Origin: Clostridia bacterium
GTDB lineage: Bacteria > Bacillota > Clostridia > UMGS1883 > UMGS1540
Assembly: GCA_017436645.1 (NCBI GenBank)
Contig: JAFSCR010000001.1
Span: forward strand, 62,001 to 126,000
Length of the DNA stretch: 64,000 nt
Direction of reading: 5' to 3'
The position numbers and the translations under genes are program-made. The notes under the pieces were generated by a model. It saw only the letters and a program-made list of their open reading frames with translations. It did not search any database and was not told where the DNA came from. Below are positions 27,936 through 36,449 of this stretch, piece by piece. The number at the start of each line of letters is the position of its first letter. Positions within the stretch are counted from its first letter, which is position 1.

Positions 27936-27964
27936 ATTATAGCACATGATTCGGCAAAATGCAA
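27936..27964 (-). promoter_or_regulatory. Predicted promoter of the LysR gene
   Basis: On the minus strand TTGCAT (27964-27959), a 17-base spacer and a perfect TATAAT (27941-27936). It lies immediately after the terminator of the upstream nucleotidyltransferase gene. Confidence 0.6.
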
Positions 27965-27996
27965 GAAAGGGGCACAAAATGTGCCCCTTTCTTTAT
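27965..27996 (-). terminator. Terminator of the nucleotidyltransferase gene
   Basis: AAAGGGGCACA (27966-27976) and TGTGCCCCTTT (27980-27990) form a perfect 11-bp stem with a three-base loop; a short T-rich tract follows on the minus strand. The LysR promoter begins right after it. Confidence 0.75.
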
Positions 27997-28727
27997 TTTC
28001 TATCCTTCATGTGCTTTTCGCAAAATTCCAGGTCTTCTACGGTATTGACGCCCACAATGGCCACTTCATCAAAAATTGCGTGGCTCGTTACGGTTTTGCC
28101 TTCCGAAATGAGAATTTTCGGCACATCCGTCAGGTAATATTCGCCCTGGGCATTGTTGTTGCCTATTTTATGAAGCGCCTCGAAAAGAAGACGGCTCTTT
28201 GCTACAAAAATACCCACGTTCAGTTCGTTTATTTTTCTCTGTTCTTCCGTGCAATCCTTATGTTCTACAATATCCTTTACATTCCCGTTTTCGTCACGGA
28301 TAATTCTGCCGTACGGAAGGGGTGCATCAATAATTGCAGTTAAAATCGTAAGGTCTGCACCGCTTTCCTGATGCTTTTTGATTACGCCTTCATAATGTTC
28401 CTTTTTGAACATGGGCATATCACCGAAGAGAATAATGACATCCCCGTCATAATCGGCAAAGTATTCTTCTGCAGAAAGAACAGCATGGCCCGTACCCTTC
28501 TGCTCTGCCTGAACTGCGAATTTATACTCGCCGCCTACGGCTTCCATAACCTTTTCCCGCATATACCCTACAACAATTGCCGTATCTTCGGGTGCAATAA
28601 AAGAAGTGTTTGAAAGAACATGCCCGATTAAGGGCTTGCCGCAGAGAGAACGCAGTACCTTAGGAAGATTAAACTGTTCAGACTGGAGTCTTGTGCCTTT
28701 TCCTGCCGCTAAAATAATTGCCCGCAT
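27993..28727 (-). CDS. Nucleotidyltransferase (GlmU N-terminal-like, stand-alone)
   Basis: NTP-transferase of the sugar-phosphate nucleotidylyltransferase fold, 244 residues. The pyrophosphorylase signature LAAGKGTRLQS is at residues 6-16 with PKVLRSLCGKPLI following, and the metal-binding LFGDMPM near 93 and QKGTGHAV near 72 match the uridylyltransferase half of GlmU. The left-handed beta-helix acetyltransferase domain of GlmU is absent: the frame ends after a typical C-terminal VGVNTVEDLEFCE. It could be a UDP-sugar synthase. It stands alone between two regulatory spacers. Confidence 0.82.
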   Translation of the reverse strand: MRAIILAAGKGTRLQSEQFNLPKVLRSLCGKPLIGHVLSNTSFIAPEDTAIVVGYMREKVMEAVGGEYKFAVQAEQKGTGHAVLSAEEYFADYDGDVIILFGDMPMFKKEHYEGVIKKHQESGADLTILTAIIDAPLPYGRIIRDENGNVKDIVEHKDCTEEQRKINELNVGIFVAKSRLLFEALHKIGNNNAQGEYYLTDVPKILISEGKTVTSHAIFDEVAIVGVNTVEDLEFCEKHMKDRK

Positions 28728-28827
28728 AAAATCAGCCTCCGTTTCTTATTCTATGGGTAAGCATATCACAAAAATCAGAAAAATGCAATAGGAGAAAGCG
28801 TTTAATTTCCGGCAGAACAAAAAAAGA

Positions 28828-28856
28828 TTGAATTTATGTAATTTTCGGTGTATAAT
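28828..28856 (+). promoter_or_regulatory. Sigma-A promoter of proC
   Basis: TTGAAT (28828-28833), a 17-base spacer and a perfect TATAAT (28851-28856), 26 bases before the proC start. Confidence 0.75.
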
Positions 28857-28882
28857 GAAGAAAAAAACAAAAGGTGATTAGA

Positions 28883-29668
28883 ATGAAAATCGGAATTATC
28901 GGGGCAGGTAATATGTCCACAGCCATAACAAAAGGTCTTATCGGGGCAGGCACAGCCCCTTCTGATATTTTTGTCAGCGACATTTCGGCAGAGAAGCTTT
29001 CGGCCGTCGCCGCCCTCGGCGTGCAAACGGGTGCAAACGAAGATGCCGCAAGAAGCGGCGATGCCGTGATTTTGGCAATTAAGCCGAATATTTACGAAAA
29101 GGCTTTGCCCTCTCTTTCAAACATTCTCTCGGGCAAGCTCGTCATTTCCATTGCCGCAGGAAATACGATTGCATTTGTATCGTCTCTCCTGCCCGGTGCA
29201 AGAGTGGTGCGCCTTATGCCCAATACGCCTGCCCTCGTCAGTGCAGGCATGACCGCCATTTCCTATGCCGCACCCGCCACAGAGGAAGACGCCCTTCTCG
29301 TAGAAAAAATCTTCTCCGCCCTCGGCAAATGTGTGCACGTGCCGGAAAGCCTTATGGATGCAGTCGTTGCCGTCAGCGGCAGCGGCCCTGCCTATGCCTA
29401 TATGCTCATTGACGCCATGGCAAATGGCGGCGTACTTATGGGTCTTTCTAAAAAAGACGCTCTGCTCCTTGCCGCACAAACCGTTTACGGTGCCGCAAAA
29501 ACCGTACTGGAAACAGGCGAGCACCCCATGGTACTTTGCGACAATGTTTGTTCTCCCGGCGGCACCACCATCGAAGCTGTAAATGCACTTGAAAAAAGCG
29601 GTTTTCGTGCTTCGGTCATGGCGGCCGAAAAAAAGTGTGCCGAAAAAAGTGCACTCCTTAAAAAATAG
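28883..29668 (+). CDS. proC: Pyrroline-5-carboxylate reductase
   Basis: Last step of proline synthesis, reducing pyrroline-5-carboxylate with NAD(P)H. It has 261 residues. The Rossmann motif GIIGAGNMSTAI is at 4-15, and the C-terminal signature region CDNVCSPGGTTIEAV near 215 with SGSGPAYAYMLIDA near 160 are diagnostic. I chose the ATG at 28883, which has AAAGGTGA seven bases upstream, over a GTG three codons earlier. It is followed by spoIIM after about 50 bases. Confidence 0.95.
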   Translation: MKIGIIGAGNMSTAITKGLIGAGTAPSDIFVSDISAEKLSAVAALGVQTGANEDAARSGDAVILAIKPNIYEKALPSLSNILSGKLVISIAAGNTIAFVSSLLPGARVVRLMPNTPALVSAGMTAISYAAPATEEDALLVEKIFSALGKCVHVPESLMDAVVAVSGSGPAYAYMLIDAMANGGVLMGLSKKDALLLAAQTVYGAAKTVLETGEHPMVLCDNVCSPGGTTIEAVNALEKSGFRASVMAAEKKCAEKSALLKK

Positions 29669-29720
29669 CGACATACTTGTCCCTCCTGCCGCATAGACTC
29701 TAGCGAATGGAGGGGTTAAA

Positions 29721-30281
29721 ATGACAAAATATAAACTTTGGTTTCTGATTATGCCCGCATCTTTTCTTTTGGGCATATGCCTTGGAAGTCTTTCGGCGGC
29801 GAGGATAGACACCGCCGCCTTCTTTTCTACCGCTGCCGACAGCTTATCTTCCGCCTCTCTTATGGCCGACAGCGTTTTAAAAGCCCTGCGCCAAAATGCT
29901 CTGCATGCCGTTCTTTTTTTGATTTTCGGCACTACATTTATCGGTGCCGTACCCTCTGCCGTTTTGCTGGGTGTTCGGGGGTACGGTCTGGGCCAAACGG
30001 TAGGCGCCCTCGTTGCCGCTTTTGGTTTTCGAGGATTTCTGGCTTCTGCGCTGGGGATTTTCCCCCACAACCTTTTATATGTACCCTTTTTCTGCCTTCT
30101 TGCCGTATTCGGCGCAGGCTTTTCGGGTCAGCTCCTTAAAAAGGAACGTAACATGCGGCAGAATCTTGCCTCATTTTTCCTGATTTCACTTTTCCTGACT
30201 GTCCCCATTTTATGTGGTTGTCTTATAGAGGGATACGTTTCTGCGCCGCTTATGCGGCGTATTCTCTCGTCCATGCTGTAA
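29721..30281 (+). CDS. spoIIM: Stage II sporulation protein M
   Basis: Membrane protein of the engulfment machinery (with SpoIID and SpoIIP in the DMP complex), active in the mother cell. It has 186 residues with about five transmembrane helices and the conserved FGFRGFLASALGIFPHNLLYVP block near 110-130. The gene order spoIIM, XerD-type recombinase, dacF-type carboxypeptidase is shared with other spore-formers (ripX and dacF lie near spoIIM in Bacillus). A GGAGGGG ribosome site precedes the ATG. Confidence 0.9.
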   Translation: MTKYKLWFLIMPASFLLGICLGSLSAARIDTAAFFSTAADSLSSASLMADSVLKALRQNALHAVLFLIFGTTFIGAVPSAVLLGVRGYGLGQTVGALVAAFGFRGFLASALGIFPHNLLYVPFFCLLAVFGAGFSGQLLKKERNMRQNLASFFLISLFLTVPILCGCLIEGYVSAPLMRRILSSML

Positions 30282-30292
30282 AGGAGTTTTTT

Positions 30293-31159
30293 ATGGAACG
30301 GTTTGCCGCTTTTTTACAAACAAAAAAACAACTTTCATCCGCCACGGTAAATTCTTATATCCGTGACGTAATGCTTTTTTCTGATTTTTTGGAAAAGCCG
30401 GCAGCAGAGGGCGTGGAAAAGGATGTGGAAGCCTTTATCCGTCATCTGAAAAGCGAAGGGCGCTCCGCCTCCACCATTGCACGATTCCTTTCGTCGCTTC
30501 ACGCCTATTTTCGCTATCTGACCCAGCGGGAAGGTCTTTTAGAGGACCCGACGAAAAACATCCCCCGACCCGAAACTGAGCGGCGTTTGCCCATGATTCT
30601 GACACAAGAGGAAGTAACCAGACTCCTGTCCGCCCCGACAGGGGATTCCCCGAAAGCCATGCGGGACCGTGCCATGCTGGAGCTTCTGTATGCTACGGGC
30701 CTTCGTGTCAGCGAGCTTATCTCCCTGCATGTGGATAACGTAAATCTCCGCCGCCGTATGCTTTCTCTCCGCACAGGTTCTCGCCGCCGCACCATCCCCT
30801 TTGGCCGCCCCTGTGCCATTGCACTTTCCGACTATATAAAACAGGCTCGCCCCTTTCTTCTCAGAGGGAGCGGGACAGCCGCCCTTTTCCTGAGCTGTAA
30901 CGGAGCGGAAATGTCTCGGCAGGGGTTTTGGAAACTGATGAAACACTATAAGAAAATTGCCGGTATTGACAAGGAAATCACGCCCCATATGCTCCGTCAT
31001 TCCTTTGCGGCACACCTTTTGGAAAACGGGGCAAGTGCTGCGGCCATTCAGGAAATGATGGGATTTACTGACCCTTCTTCCACGGCCATCTATACAAAAA
31101 TTATTGAAAACAAAATCATGGATATTTATGACAAAGCACACCCGAGAGCGAATTTGTGA
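30293..31159 (+). CDS. XerD-type tyrosine recombinase lacking two catalytic residues
   Basis: 288 residues with the two-domain tyrosine-recombinase layout: an N-terminal SAM-like core-binding domain (1-85) and a C-terminal catalytic domain. By position and length it is the XerD/RipX equivalent. Arg138 (TGLRVSEL), His232 and Arg235 (HMLRHSF) and the nucleophile Tyr267 are present. The beta-hairpin Lys (K172 of E. coli XerD, in GKGNK) corresponds to Thr161 in RTGSRRR, and the His/Trp of LGH is Phe258 in MGFTD. Both changes are visible in the DNA. Strand cleavage may be impaired, or a nearby residue may compensate. The ATG at 30293 follows AAGGAG. Confidence 0.85.
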   Translation: MERFAAFLQTKKQLSSATVNSYIRDVMLFSDFLEKPAAEGVEKDVEAFIRHLKSEGRSASTIARFLSSLHAYFRYLTQREGLLEDPTKNIPRPETERRLPMILTQEEVTRLLSAPTGDSPKAMRDRAMLELLYATGLRVSELISLHVDNVNLRRRMLSLRTGSRRRTIPFGRPCAIALSDYIKQARPFLLRGSGTAALFLSCNGAEMSRQGFWKLMKHYKKIAGIDKEITPHMLRHSFAAHLLENGASAAAIQEMMGFTDPSSTAIYTKIIENKIMDIYDKAHPRANL

Positions 31160-31236
31160 CATATTTTAAACACAGGCCGAATAGGATACTACCAAATTGG
31201 CAAAACCTGTCTTTTGCCGGATTGGAGGCCTGCTTT

Positions 31237-32373
31237 TTGAAAAAATTTTTTTCTCTTTTTCTGTGCATCATATTTTTTATACCCGTACGTCCTGTCCTGG
31301 CAGATACGCCTGCCATTTCCGTCAGTGCGAAGTCCGCACTATTGATGGAAGCTTCCACAGGGCGTATTCTTTTTGAAAAAAACATCCACGAGGCCATGCC
31401 GCCTGCATCCGTTACAAAAATTATGACGATGCTTCTCATTATGGAGGCCATAGACAGCGGACAGATTACGTTTGACACGGTGGTGGTGGCAAGCGAAAAT
31501 GCAAAGCGTATGGGCGGCTCTACCATATATCTTGACACAGGCGAGGAAATGACAGTCTATGACCTTATGAAGGGGATTGCCGTCGCCTCGGGGAACGACG
31601 CTTGTGTTGCCATGGCGGAGCATCTTGCCGGAAGTGAAGCCGAATTTGTGCGACTTATGAACGAGCGTGCCGCCGCCCTCGGTATGAAAAACACCAATTT
31701 TGTAAACTGTAACGGGCTGGATGCGGAAGGTCACGTGACAAGTGCATATGATATTGCCCTTATGAGCCGTGAACTTTTAAAGCACGAAAAAATATTTGAA
31801 TTTACCACCATTTGGGTAGATAGCCTTCGTGGCGGCGCCTTCGGGCTTGCCAACACCAACAAGCTGATTCGGTTCTACCCGGGGGCAAACGGTCTGAAAA
31901 CAGGTTCAACAAGCGGTGCGCTTTACTGCCTTTCCGCCACCGCAAAGCGTGACGATATGCAGCTCATCGCCGTAATTATGGGTGCCCCTTCCACAAAAGA
32001 ACGGTTTGACAGCGCCAGAGCCCTTCTGGATTACGGGTTTGCCACATATGCCGTTGCCCACACCTCGGACACGACCACGCCCGTCTATATCACAAAAGTG
32101 GAAAAGGGCGTCCGCACAGACGTACCGCTCCGCTGCGGCTCTGCATTCTCTGTCCTTTTGGAAAAAGCAAAAAAGAACAAGGTGGAAACACGCATTGAGG
32201 CGGCAGAAAGCCTGACAGCGCCCGTAAAAGAGGGCGATGCGGCAGGAAAGGTTGTTTTCCACATCGGAGACGAAATTTTGGGCGAGGTGCCGCTTCTGGC
32301 GGCAGAAGATATCCCGAAAAAGTCCTTCGGGAGCATCCTTGCCCAGCTCCTGCGCCGTTGGTGCGCCGCATGA
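31237..32373 (+). CDS. dacF: D-alanyl-D-alanine carboxypeptidase, DacF type
   Basis: Low-molecular-weight penicillin-binding protein of the S11 family that trims cell wall or spore cortex stem peptides. With the TTG start at 31237, which follows GGAGG by 8 bases, it has 378 residues and opens with an ideal signal peptide (KKFF then a hydrophobic stretch ending VLA). Active-site motifs are S58-V-T-K61, SGN at about 118-120 and KTG at about 221-223. A C-terminal beta domain follows (about 265-350), with a short tail (SILAQLLRRW) that could form a membrane-associated amphipathic helix. It is the third gene after spoIIM. Confidence 0.92.
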   Translation: MKKFFSLFLCIIFFIPVRPVLADTPAISVSAKSALLMEASTGRILFEKNIHEAMPPASVTKIMTMLLIMEAIDSGQITFDTVVVASENAKRMGGSTIYLDTGEEMTVYDLMKGIAVASGNDACVAMAEHLAGSEAEFVRLMNERAAALGMKNTNFVNCNGLDAEGHVTSAYDIALMSRELLKHEKIFEFTTIWVDSLRGGAFGLANTNKLIRFYPGANGLKTGSTSGALYCLSATAKRDDMQLIAVIMGAPSTKERFDSARALLDYGFATYAVAHTSDTTTPVYITKVEKGVRTDVPLRCGSAFSVLLEKAKKNKVETRIEAAESLTAPVKEGDAAGKVVFHIGDEILGEVPLLAAEDIPKKSFGSILAQLLRRWCAA

Positions 32374-32479
32374 TGTTTACAAATTGTTTAAAATTTCATT
32401 ATAGACAGGACATAAATCTGTGCTAGGATAATTGTGTGGGAATTCTTTTCCCCAAAACCAATTCTTTTTCATTTTTCTC

Positions 32480-32512
32480 ACGAAAGGCTCGCCCTGGGGG
32501 CGAGCCTTTCGT
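32480..32512. terminator. Hairpin between dacF and the amidase gene
   Basis: ACGAAAGGCTCGCC (32480-32493) pairs with GGGCGAGCCTTTCGT (32498-32512), a 13-bp stem with a short loop. The T-run after it is weak on both strands. It lies between two convergent genes and overlaps the end of neither. Confidence 0.65.
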
Positions 32513-32513
32513 G

Positions 32514-32996
32514 TTATACATAAACGCCTTCAATATGCAAATACCGTGCCTCGGCAAATGTGTAACTTGCAAGCGGTCGCATATAGGCATTGAATGAATG
32601 GGCCGCCACAAATATGCCGTCCCCCTCTATGCCCGTTACCAAAAGTGAATGGTAAAACCGTTCCCCGTCGCCGAGCTGAATTACGTCCCCGAGTTCCATA
32701 TCTCCCCTCGCCCCTTCCACGGCAAACGGCCCCTTTTCCTGATTGTTTTTCAGAAAGGCATACAGAAAACCTACGCCCGTCCAGGAAGGCGAGCGGTCAT
32801 TTATATTTCTGTAATACCATCCTATCTCAGGCGTATAATTCATTGTGCCGCTGCCCGCATAAAGGCACTGGGAAATAAAGTTTGTGCAGTCACCGCCAAT
32901 GGCAGAAAAATCATAATAGGCAGGATTCCGACCGTACGCCCACTTTTCCGCATAGCGCACAGCATCTCTTCTTCTGTAGGGTTTAATTTGTGGCAA
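32514..32996 (-). CDS. Amidase-domain protein (Amidase_6 type)
   Basis: 160-residue single-domain protein of the putative amidase family related to papain-like NlpC/P60 enzymes. Catalytic residues appear as Cys37 in GGDCTNFISQC and His116 in FYHSLLV, with Asn136 in SFNAYMRPL. No signal peptide is visible, unlike most secreted versions, where this domain is C-terminal. The start is probably TTG at 32996, with the AAGGGGTGA site just upstream; a GTG at 33005 overlaps that site. It follows the VanW lipoprotein gene across a hairpin terminator. Confidence 0.8.
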   Translation of the reverse strand: MPQIKPYRRRDAVRYAEKWAYGRNPAYYDFSAIGGDCTNFISQCLYAGSGTMNYTPEIGWYYRNINDRSPSWTGVGFLYAFLKNNQEKGPFAVEGARGDMELGDVIQLGDGERFYHSLLVTGIEGDGIFVAAHSFNAYMRPLASYTFAEARYLHIEGVYV

Positions 32997-33004
32997 AAAA
33001 ATCA

Positions 33005-33030
33005 CCCCTTGTCAGTATATGACAAAGGGG
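33005..33030 (-). terminator. Terminator-like hairpin holding the amidase ribosome site
   Basis: On the minus strand CCCC-TTTGTCA and TGACAA-GGGG form a 10-bp stem with one bulge, and TGATTTTTTTG follows. The GGGG of the 3' arm belongs to the amidase ribosome binding site, and the T-run reaches the TTG start. It could attenuate transcription and hide the ribosome site. Confidence 0.55.
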
Positions 33031-33040
33031 AATATTTGTT

Positions 33041-33640
33041 TTACACTTTATAAAGTGCCGCATGCACCTGCCCGTTTTCCACCGAAACAGCAATACGGAC
33101 AGGAAAAGATTTTGTATTTTTGAAACGGAAATCCTGTTCCCCGAAAGAAACGGCTGCATCCCGCCCGATTTCCACATAATGTACTTCGCCTGTATGGTCA
33201 TGTCTTTCCAAAATTTCCATGCCCGCTTTTTCGGCGGCACCGAAAAGTGTGCTGCTGATTTGACACAGGCCGCCGCCCACCGCTTCTACCTTCTCGCCTT
33301 CCACAAGCATAATGGCTTCCCTGTACCCTTTTTCCCGTGTGCGCTCGCCCACCGTATCATTAAACGAAAAATCTGTGCCTGCCAAAATGATCTTCCCGTT
33401 TAAATTTTCGGCGCAAAGCTTCAGATTATGCACCCTGTCGGGCGTCGTGTCCAATATTTCCGTTATAAACACCCCGAGGGCGACGGGGCTTTCCGTCGCC
33501 TGGGGTGTCATGGAAGGGATAATGGAAGGAATTGCAGAAGGATCTATCGTCGGCATTTCAGAGGGAAGCGGTATGTCGTCTTTCGTCATATTACAGCCGC
33601 CGAGCATGAGTACTGCACATAAAACCATAAGAAATTTCAT
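33041..33640 (-). CDS. VanW-family lipoprotein
   Basis: 199-residue predicted lipoprotein: the signal peptide ends in LGGC (lipobox), followed by a Pro/Ser-rich linker (SEMPTIDPSAIPSIIP) and a VanW domain (about 60-199) with the family hallmark GGGLCQISSTL near 130 and NLKLCAENLNG near 78. VanW proteins are found next to cell-envelope genes, but no activity is established. The ATG at 33640 follows AAAGGAGTG; a GTG three codons earlier is less suitable. A hairpin terminator separates it from the downstream amidase gene. Confidence 0.87.
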   Translation of the reverse strand: MKFLMVLCAVLMLGGCNMTKDDIPLPSEMPTIDPSAIPSIIPSMTPQATESPVALGVFITEILDTTPDRVHNLKLCAENLNGKIILAGTDFSFNDTVGERTREKGYREAIMLVEGEKVEAVGGGLCQISSTLFGAAEKAGMEILERHDHTGEVHYVEIGRDAAVSFGEQDFRFKNTKSFPVRIAVSVENGQVHAALYKV

Positions 33641-33702
33641 AATATTCACTCCTTTCCTCTTTTATAGTATGTCTTTTTTTTAAATTTCCATTCTATAAAG
33701 GG

Positions 33703-33732
33703 TTGACTTTTACATGTATCTTATGGTAAAAT
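33703..33732 (+). promoter_or_regulatory. Sigma-A promoter of cysS
   Basis: TTGACT (33703-33708), an 18-base spacer and TAAAAT (33727-33732), 84 bases before the TTG start of cysS. Confidence 0.6.
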
Positions 33733-33816
33733 ATATAAGATTATAAGAGCATTGCCGGATGATTTTTTAAAGGCAAGGCTTTTTAGTGTGTTTATTTTTG
33801 AAAGGAACGGTGTATC

Positions 33817-35190
33817 TTGCAGCTTTATAATACCATGACACGCCAAAAAGAAACCTTTGTGCCCCTTGTGCCGGGAGAAGTAAAAATGTACTCCTGCGGG
33901 CCGACGGTTTATAACTATTTCCATATCGGCAACGCTCGTCCCTTTATTGTGTTTGACACGCTCCGCCGTTACTTCCGTTACCTTGGGTACAAAGTAACCT
34001 TCGTGCAGAACTTCACAGATGTGGACGATAAGCTTATAAACCGTGCTCTTGAAGAGGAAACCACGGTCCCTCTTCTTGCGGAAAAATATATTAACGCCTA
34101 TTTTGAAGATGCAGCCGCTCTCGGCATTGAAAAAGCTACATACCATCCCCGTGCCACGGAAAACATTGATGCCATCATCCAGCTTTGTGCTGACCTTATC
34201 GAAAAAGGCTACGCCTACGAAGTGGACGGCGATGTTTACTTCTCCACAAAAAAATTCAAGGAATACGGCAAGCTCAGTCATCAGCCGCTTGAAGACCTCG
34301 TTTCCGGCGCTCGCATAAGCGTTGACGAGCGCAAAGAAGATCCCCTTGATTTTGCCCTCTGGAAAAAGCGGAAGGTGGATACGGAAATTGCATGGGAAAG
34401 CCCGTGGGGCATGGGCAGACCCGGCTGGCATATTGAATGCTCCGCCATGGCAGGCCGCTTTTTAGGTGAAACCATTGATATTCACAGCGGCGGCAAGGAC
34501 CTTATTTTCCCTCACCACGAAAACGAAATTGCGCAGAGCGAATGTGCCCATGACGGTGCACCTTTTGCACGGTACTGGCTCCACAACGGCTACATAAATA
34601 TTGATAACGTAAAAATGTCCAAATCCAAAGGTAATTTCTTTACCGTTCGTGATATTACGGCAAAGTATGACCCTGAGGTTGTTCGTTTCTTCATGCTCTC
34701 CGCCCATTACCGCAGTCCCATAAACTTCAGCGATGATTTAATGGCAGCGGCAAAAACAGGACTGGATAGACTCTATACAGTACGTGAGCGTCTTGCCGCG
34801 CTTCCCAAAGGTGACGGCGCAGTTCCCGCAGAAATAGAAGAAAAGAAAGCAAAGTTCCTCGCCGCTATGGACGATGATTTAAATACGGCAGACGCTATCA
34901 GTGCTCTTTTTGAAATGGCTCGTGCCATAAACATTCTTCTCGACGGAGGCGGTGAAAACGCTGCCGGTGCATGCCTTGCCGTTTTTGAAGAGCTGGCAGG
35001 CATTTTAGGGCTTCTCTCCGGCAGAAAAGAAGAAAAGCCGGATGCAGAGGTGGAAAGCCTCATTGCAGAAAGACAGGCTGCCAGAAAGAACAAGGACTTT
35101 GCCCGTGCGGACGAAATCCGCGCACAGCTTCTTTCTATGGGCATTGTTTTGGAAGATACTCGTGAGGGCGTAAAATGGCACAGAGCGTAA
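33817..35190 (+). CDS. cysS: Cysteinyl-tRNA synthetase
   Basis: Class I synthetase charging tRNA-Cys, 457 residues. The zinc ligand Cys27 in YSCGPTVY, the HIGN ATP motif at 36-39 and the KMSKS loop as VKMSKSKGN near 268 are all present. A C-terminal DALR-type anticodon domain follows. The start is TTG at 33817, ten bases after AAAGGA. The next gene, mrnC, starts inside its last codons (16-base overlap), the order conserved in Bacillus and Clostridia. Confidence 0.96.
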   Translation: MQLYNTMTRQKETFVPLVPGEVKMYSCGPTVYNYFHIGNARPFIVFDTLRRYFRYLGYKVTFVQNFTDVDDKLINRALEEETTVPLLAEKYINAYFEDAAALGIEKATYHPRATENIDAIIQLCADLIEKGYAYEVDGDVYFSTKKFKEYGKLSHQPLEDLVSGARISVDERKEDPLDFALWKKRKVDTEIAWESPWGMGRPGWHIECSAMAGRFLGETIDIHSGGKDLIFPHHENEIAQSECAHDGAPFARYWLHNGYINIDNVKMSKSKGNFFTVRDITAKYDPEVVRFFMLSAHYRSPINFSDDLMAAAKTGLDRLYTVRERLAALPKGDGAVPAEIEEKKAKFLAAMDDDLNTADAISALFEMARAINILLDGGGENAAGACLAVFEELAGILGLLSGRKEEKPDAEVESLIAERQAARKNKDFARADEIRAQLLSMGIVLEDTREGVKWHRA

Positions 35191-35561
35191 CTGCACCCTT
35201 AACCCTAGCCTTTGTAGGCGATGCGGTGTATGGACTTTATATGCGGAAAAGGCTTTCGGAGGACCATCCTGAAAAGGTAAACGTTCTTCACCAAAAAGCC
35301 TCCCATCTCGTCTGTGCCGCCGCACAGTTTCATGCTGCAAAACACATTTCTCCCCTTCTGACGGAAGAAGAGGAAAATGTGTTCCGTCACGGCAGAAATG
35401 CAAAATCGGGTACCATTCCAAAGCATGCGGATGTGATTCATTACCGCCATGCCACAGGCCTTGAAGCACTTTGCGGCTTTCTGTATCTAAAAAACCGCAC
35501 GGAAAGGCTCGATTTTCTTCTGGGACAAGTTTATGAGTATCTCATAAATAATCCGTTTTAA
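35175..35561 (+). CDS. mrnC: Mini-ribonuclease III
   Basis: Small RNase III-like nuclease without a double-stranded-RNA-binding domain; in Bacillus it matures 23S rRNA. It has 128 residues. The catalytic aspartate lies in [12 protein letters not shown] (Asp16), with the second acidic cluster in [15 protein letters not shown] (about 75-90). It overlaps the end of cysS by 16 bases, so translation is probably coupled. The ATG at 35175 is the only suitable start. Confidence 0.93.
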   Translation: MAQSVTAPLTLAFVGDAVYGLYMRKRLSEDHPEKVNVLHQKASHLVCAAAQFHAAKHISPLLTEEEENVFRHGRNAKSGTIPKHADVIHYRHATGLEALCGFLYLKNRTERLDFLLGQVYEYLINNPF

Positions 35562-35622
35562 AACTTTTGTTTCCTTTCCGCCTTTTGGCGGTAAAATATA
35601 GATTTGAAAGGATGCGTTGATT

Positions 35623-36447
35623 TTGGAAAATTCCAAGAAACAAATGCTGGCTGAAAAGGCCAATCATATCCGCCAGCACATCGTAACGGAGGTACACAGC
35701 GCCGGTGCAGGTCACCCGGGCGGTTCTCTGGGTATTGCCGACATTATGGCCTATCTGTATTTTGATGTTATGAACATCGACCCCAAAAACCCCAAAAATC
35801 CCGACCGTGACCGTTTCGTTCTTTCCAAGGGACACTGTGCACCCGCACTTTACGGCACGCTTGCAGAACGTGGCTACTTCCCCACGGAAGACCTCAAGGG
35901 ATTCCGCAGTGTTGACAGCTACCTCGAAGGTCATCCGGATATGAAGGGTGTTCCGGGCGTTGATATGTCCAGCGGTTCTCTCGGCCAGGGCATCTGTGCT
36001 GCAAACGGCATGGCTCTCGCTGCAAAAATCGACAAGAAGGACTACCGTGTATACTCTATCTTAGGTGACGGCGAAATCGAAGAAGGTCAGGTCTGGGAAG
36101 CAGCAATGTTTGCCGCACACTACGGCCTTGATAACCTTACTGCTTTCGTTGACTTTAACGGTCTGCAGATTGACGGCGACATCACCAAGGTTATGAACCC
36201 CACTCCCATTGACAAGAAGTTTGAAGCTTTCGGCTGGAATGTTGTAATTGCCGATGCACATGACTTTGATTCTCTGGAAGCTGCCATTGAAAATGCAAAA
36301 GCTACAAAGGGCAAGCCGACCGTAGTTATTGCAAAGAGCATCAAAGGTAAGGGTGTTTCCTACATGGAAGGCCAGGCCGGCTGGCATGGCAAGGCACCGA
36401 ATGATGAAGAATATGCGATTGCTATGAAAGAGTTGGGAGGTAACTAA
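35623..36447 (+). CDS. tktA: Transketolase, N-terminal subunit
   Basis: Thiamin-diphosphate-binding half of a split transketolase (pentose phosphate pathway), about 274 residues. ThDP-binding GDGEIEEGQVWEA near residue 147 continues to the conserved NGLQIDG, and HPGGSLGI near 30 is the substrate region. I favour TTG at 35623, ten bases after AAAGGA; another TTG two codons upstream lies only four bases from it. A small CCGCC/GGCGG hairpin lies just upstream (35578-35591). The partner subunit follows after two bases. Confidence 0.93.
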   Translation: MENSKKQMLAEKANHIRQHIVTEVHSAGAGHPGGSLGIADIMAYLYFDVMNIDPKNPKNPDRDRFVLSKGHCAPALYGTLAERGYFPTEDLKGFRSVDSYLEGHPDMKGVPGVDMSSGSLGQGICAANGMALAAKIDKKDYRVYSILGDGEIEEGQVWEAAMFAAHYGLDNLTAFVDFNGLQIDGDITKVMNPTPIDKKFEAFGWNVVIADAHDFDSLEAAIENAKATKGKPTVVIAKSIKGKGVSYMEGQAGWHGKAPNDEEYAIAMKELGGN

Positions 36448-36449
36448 AA

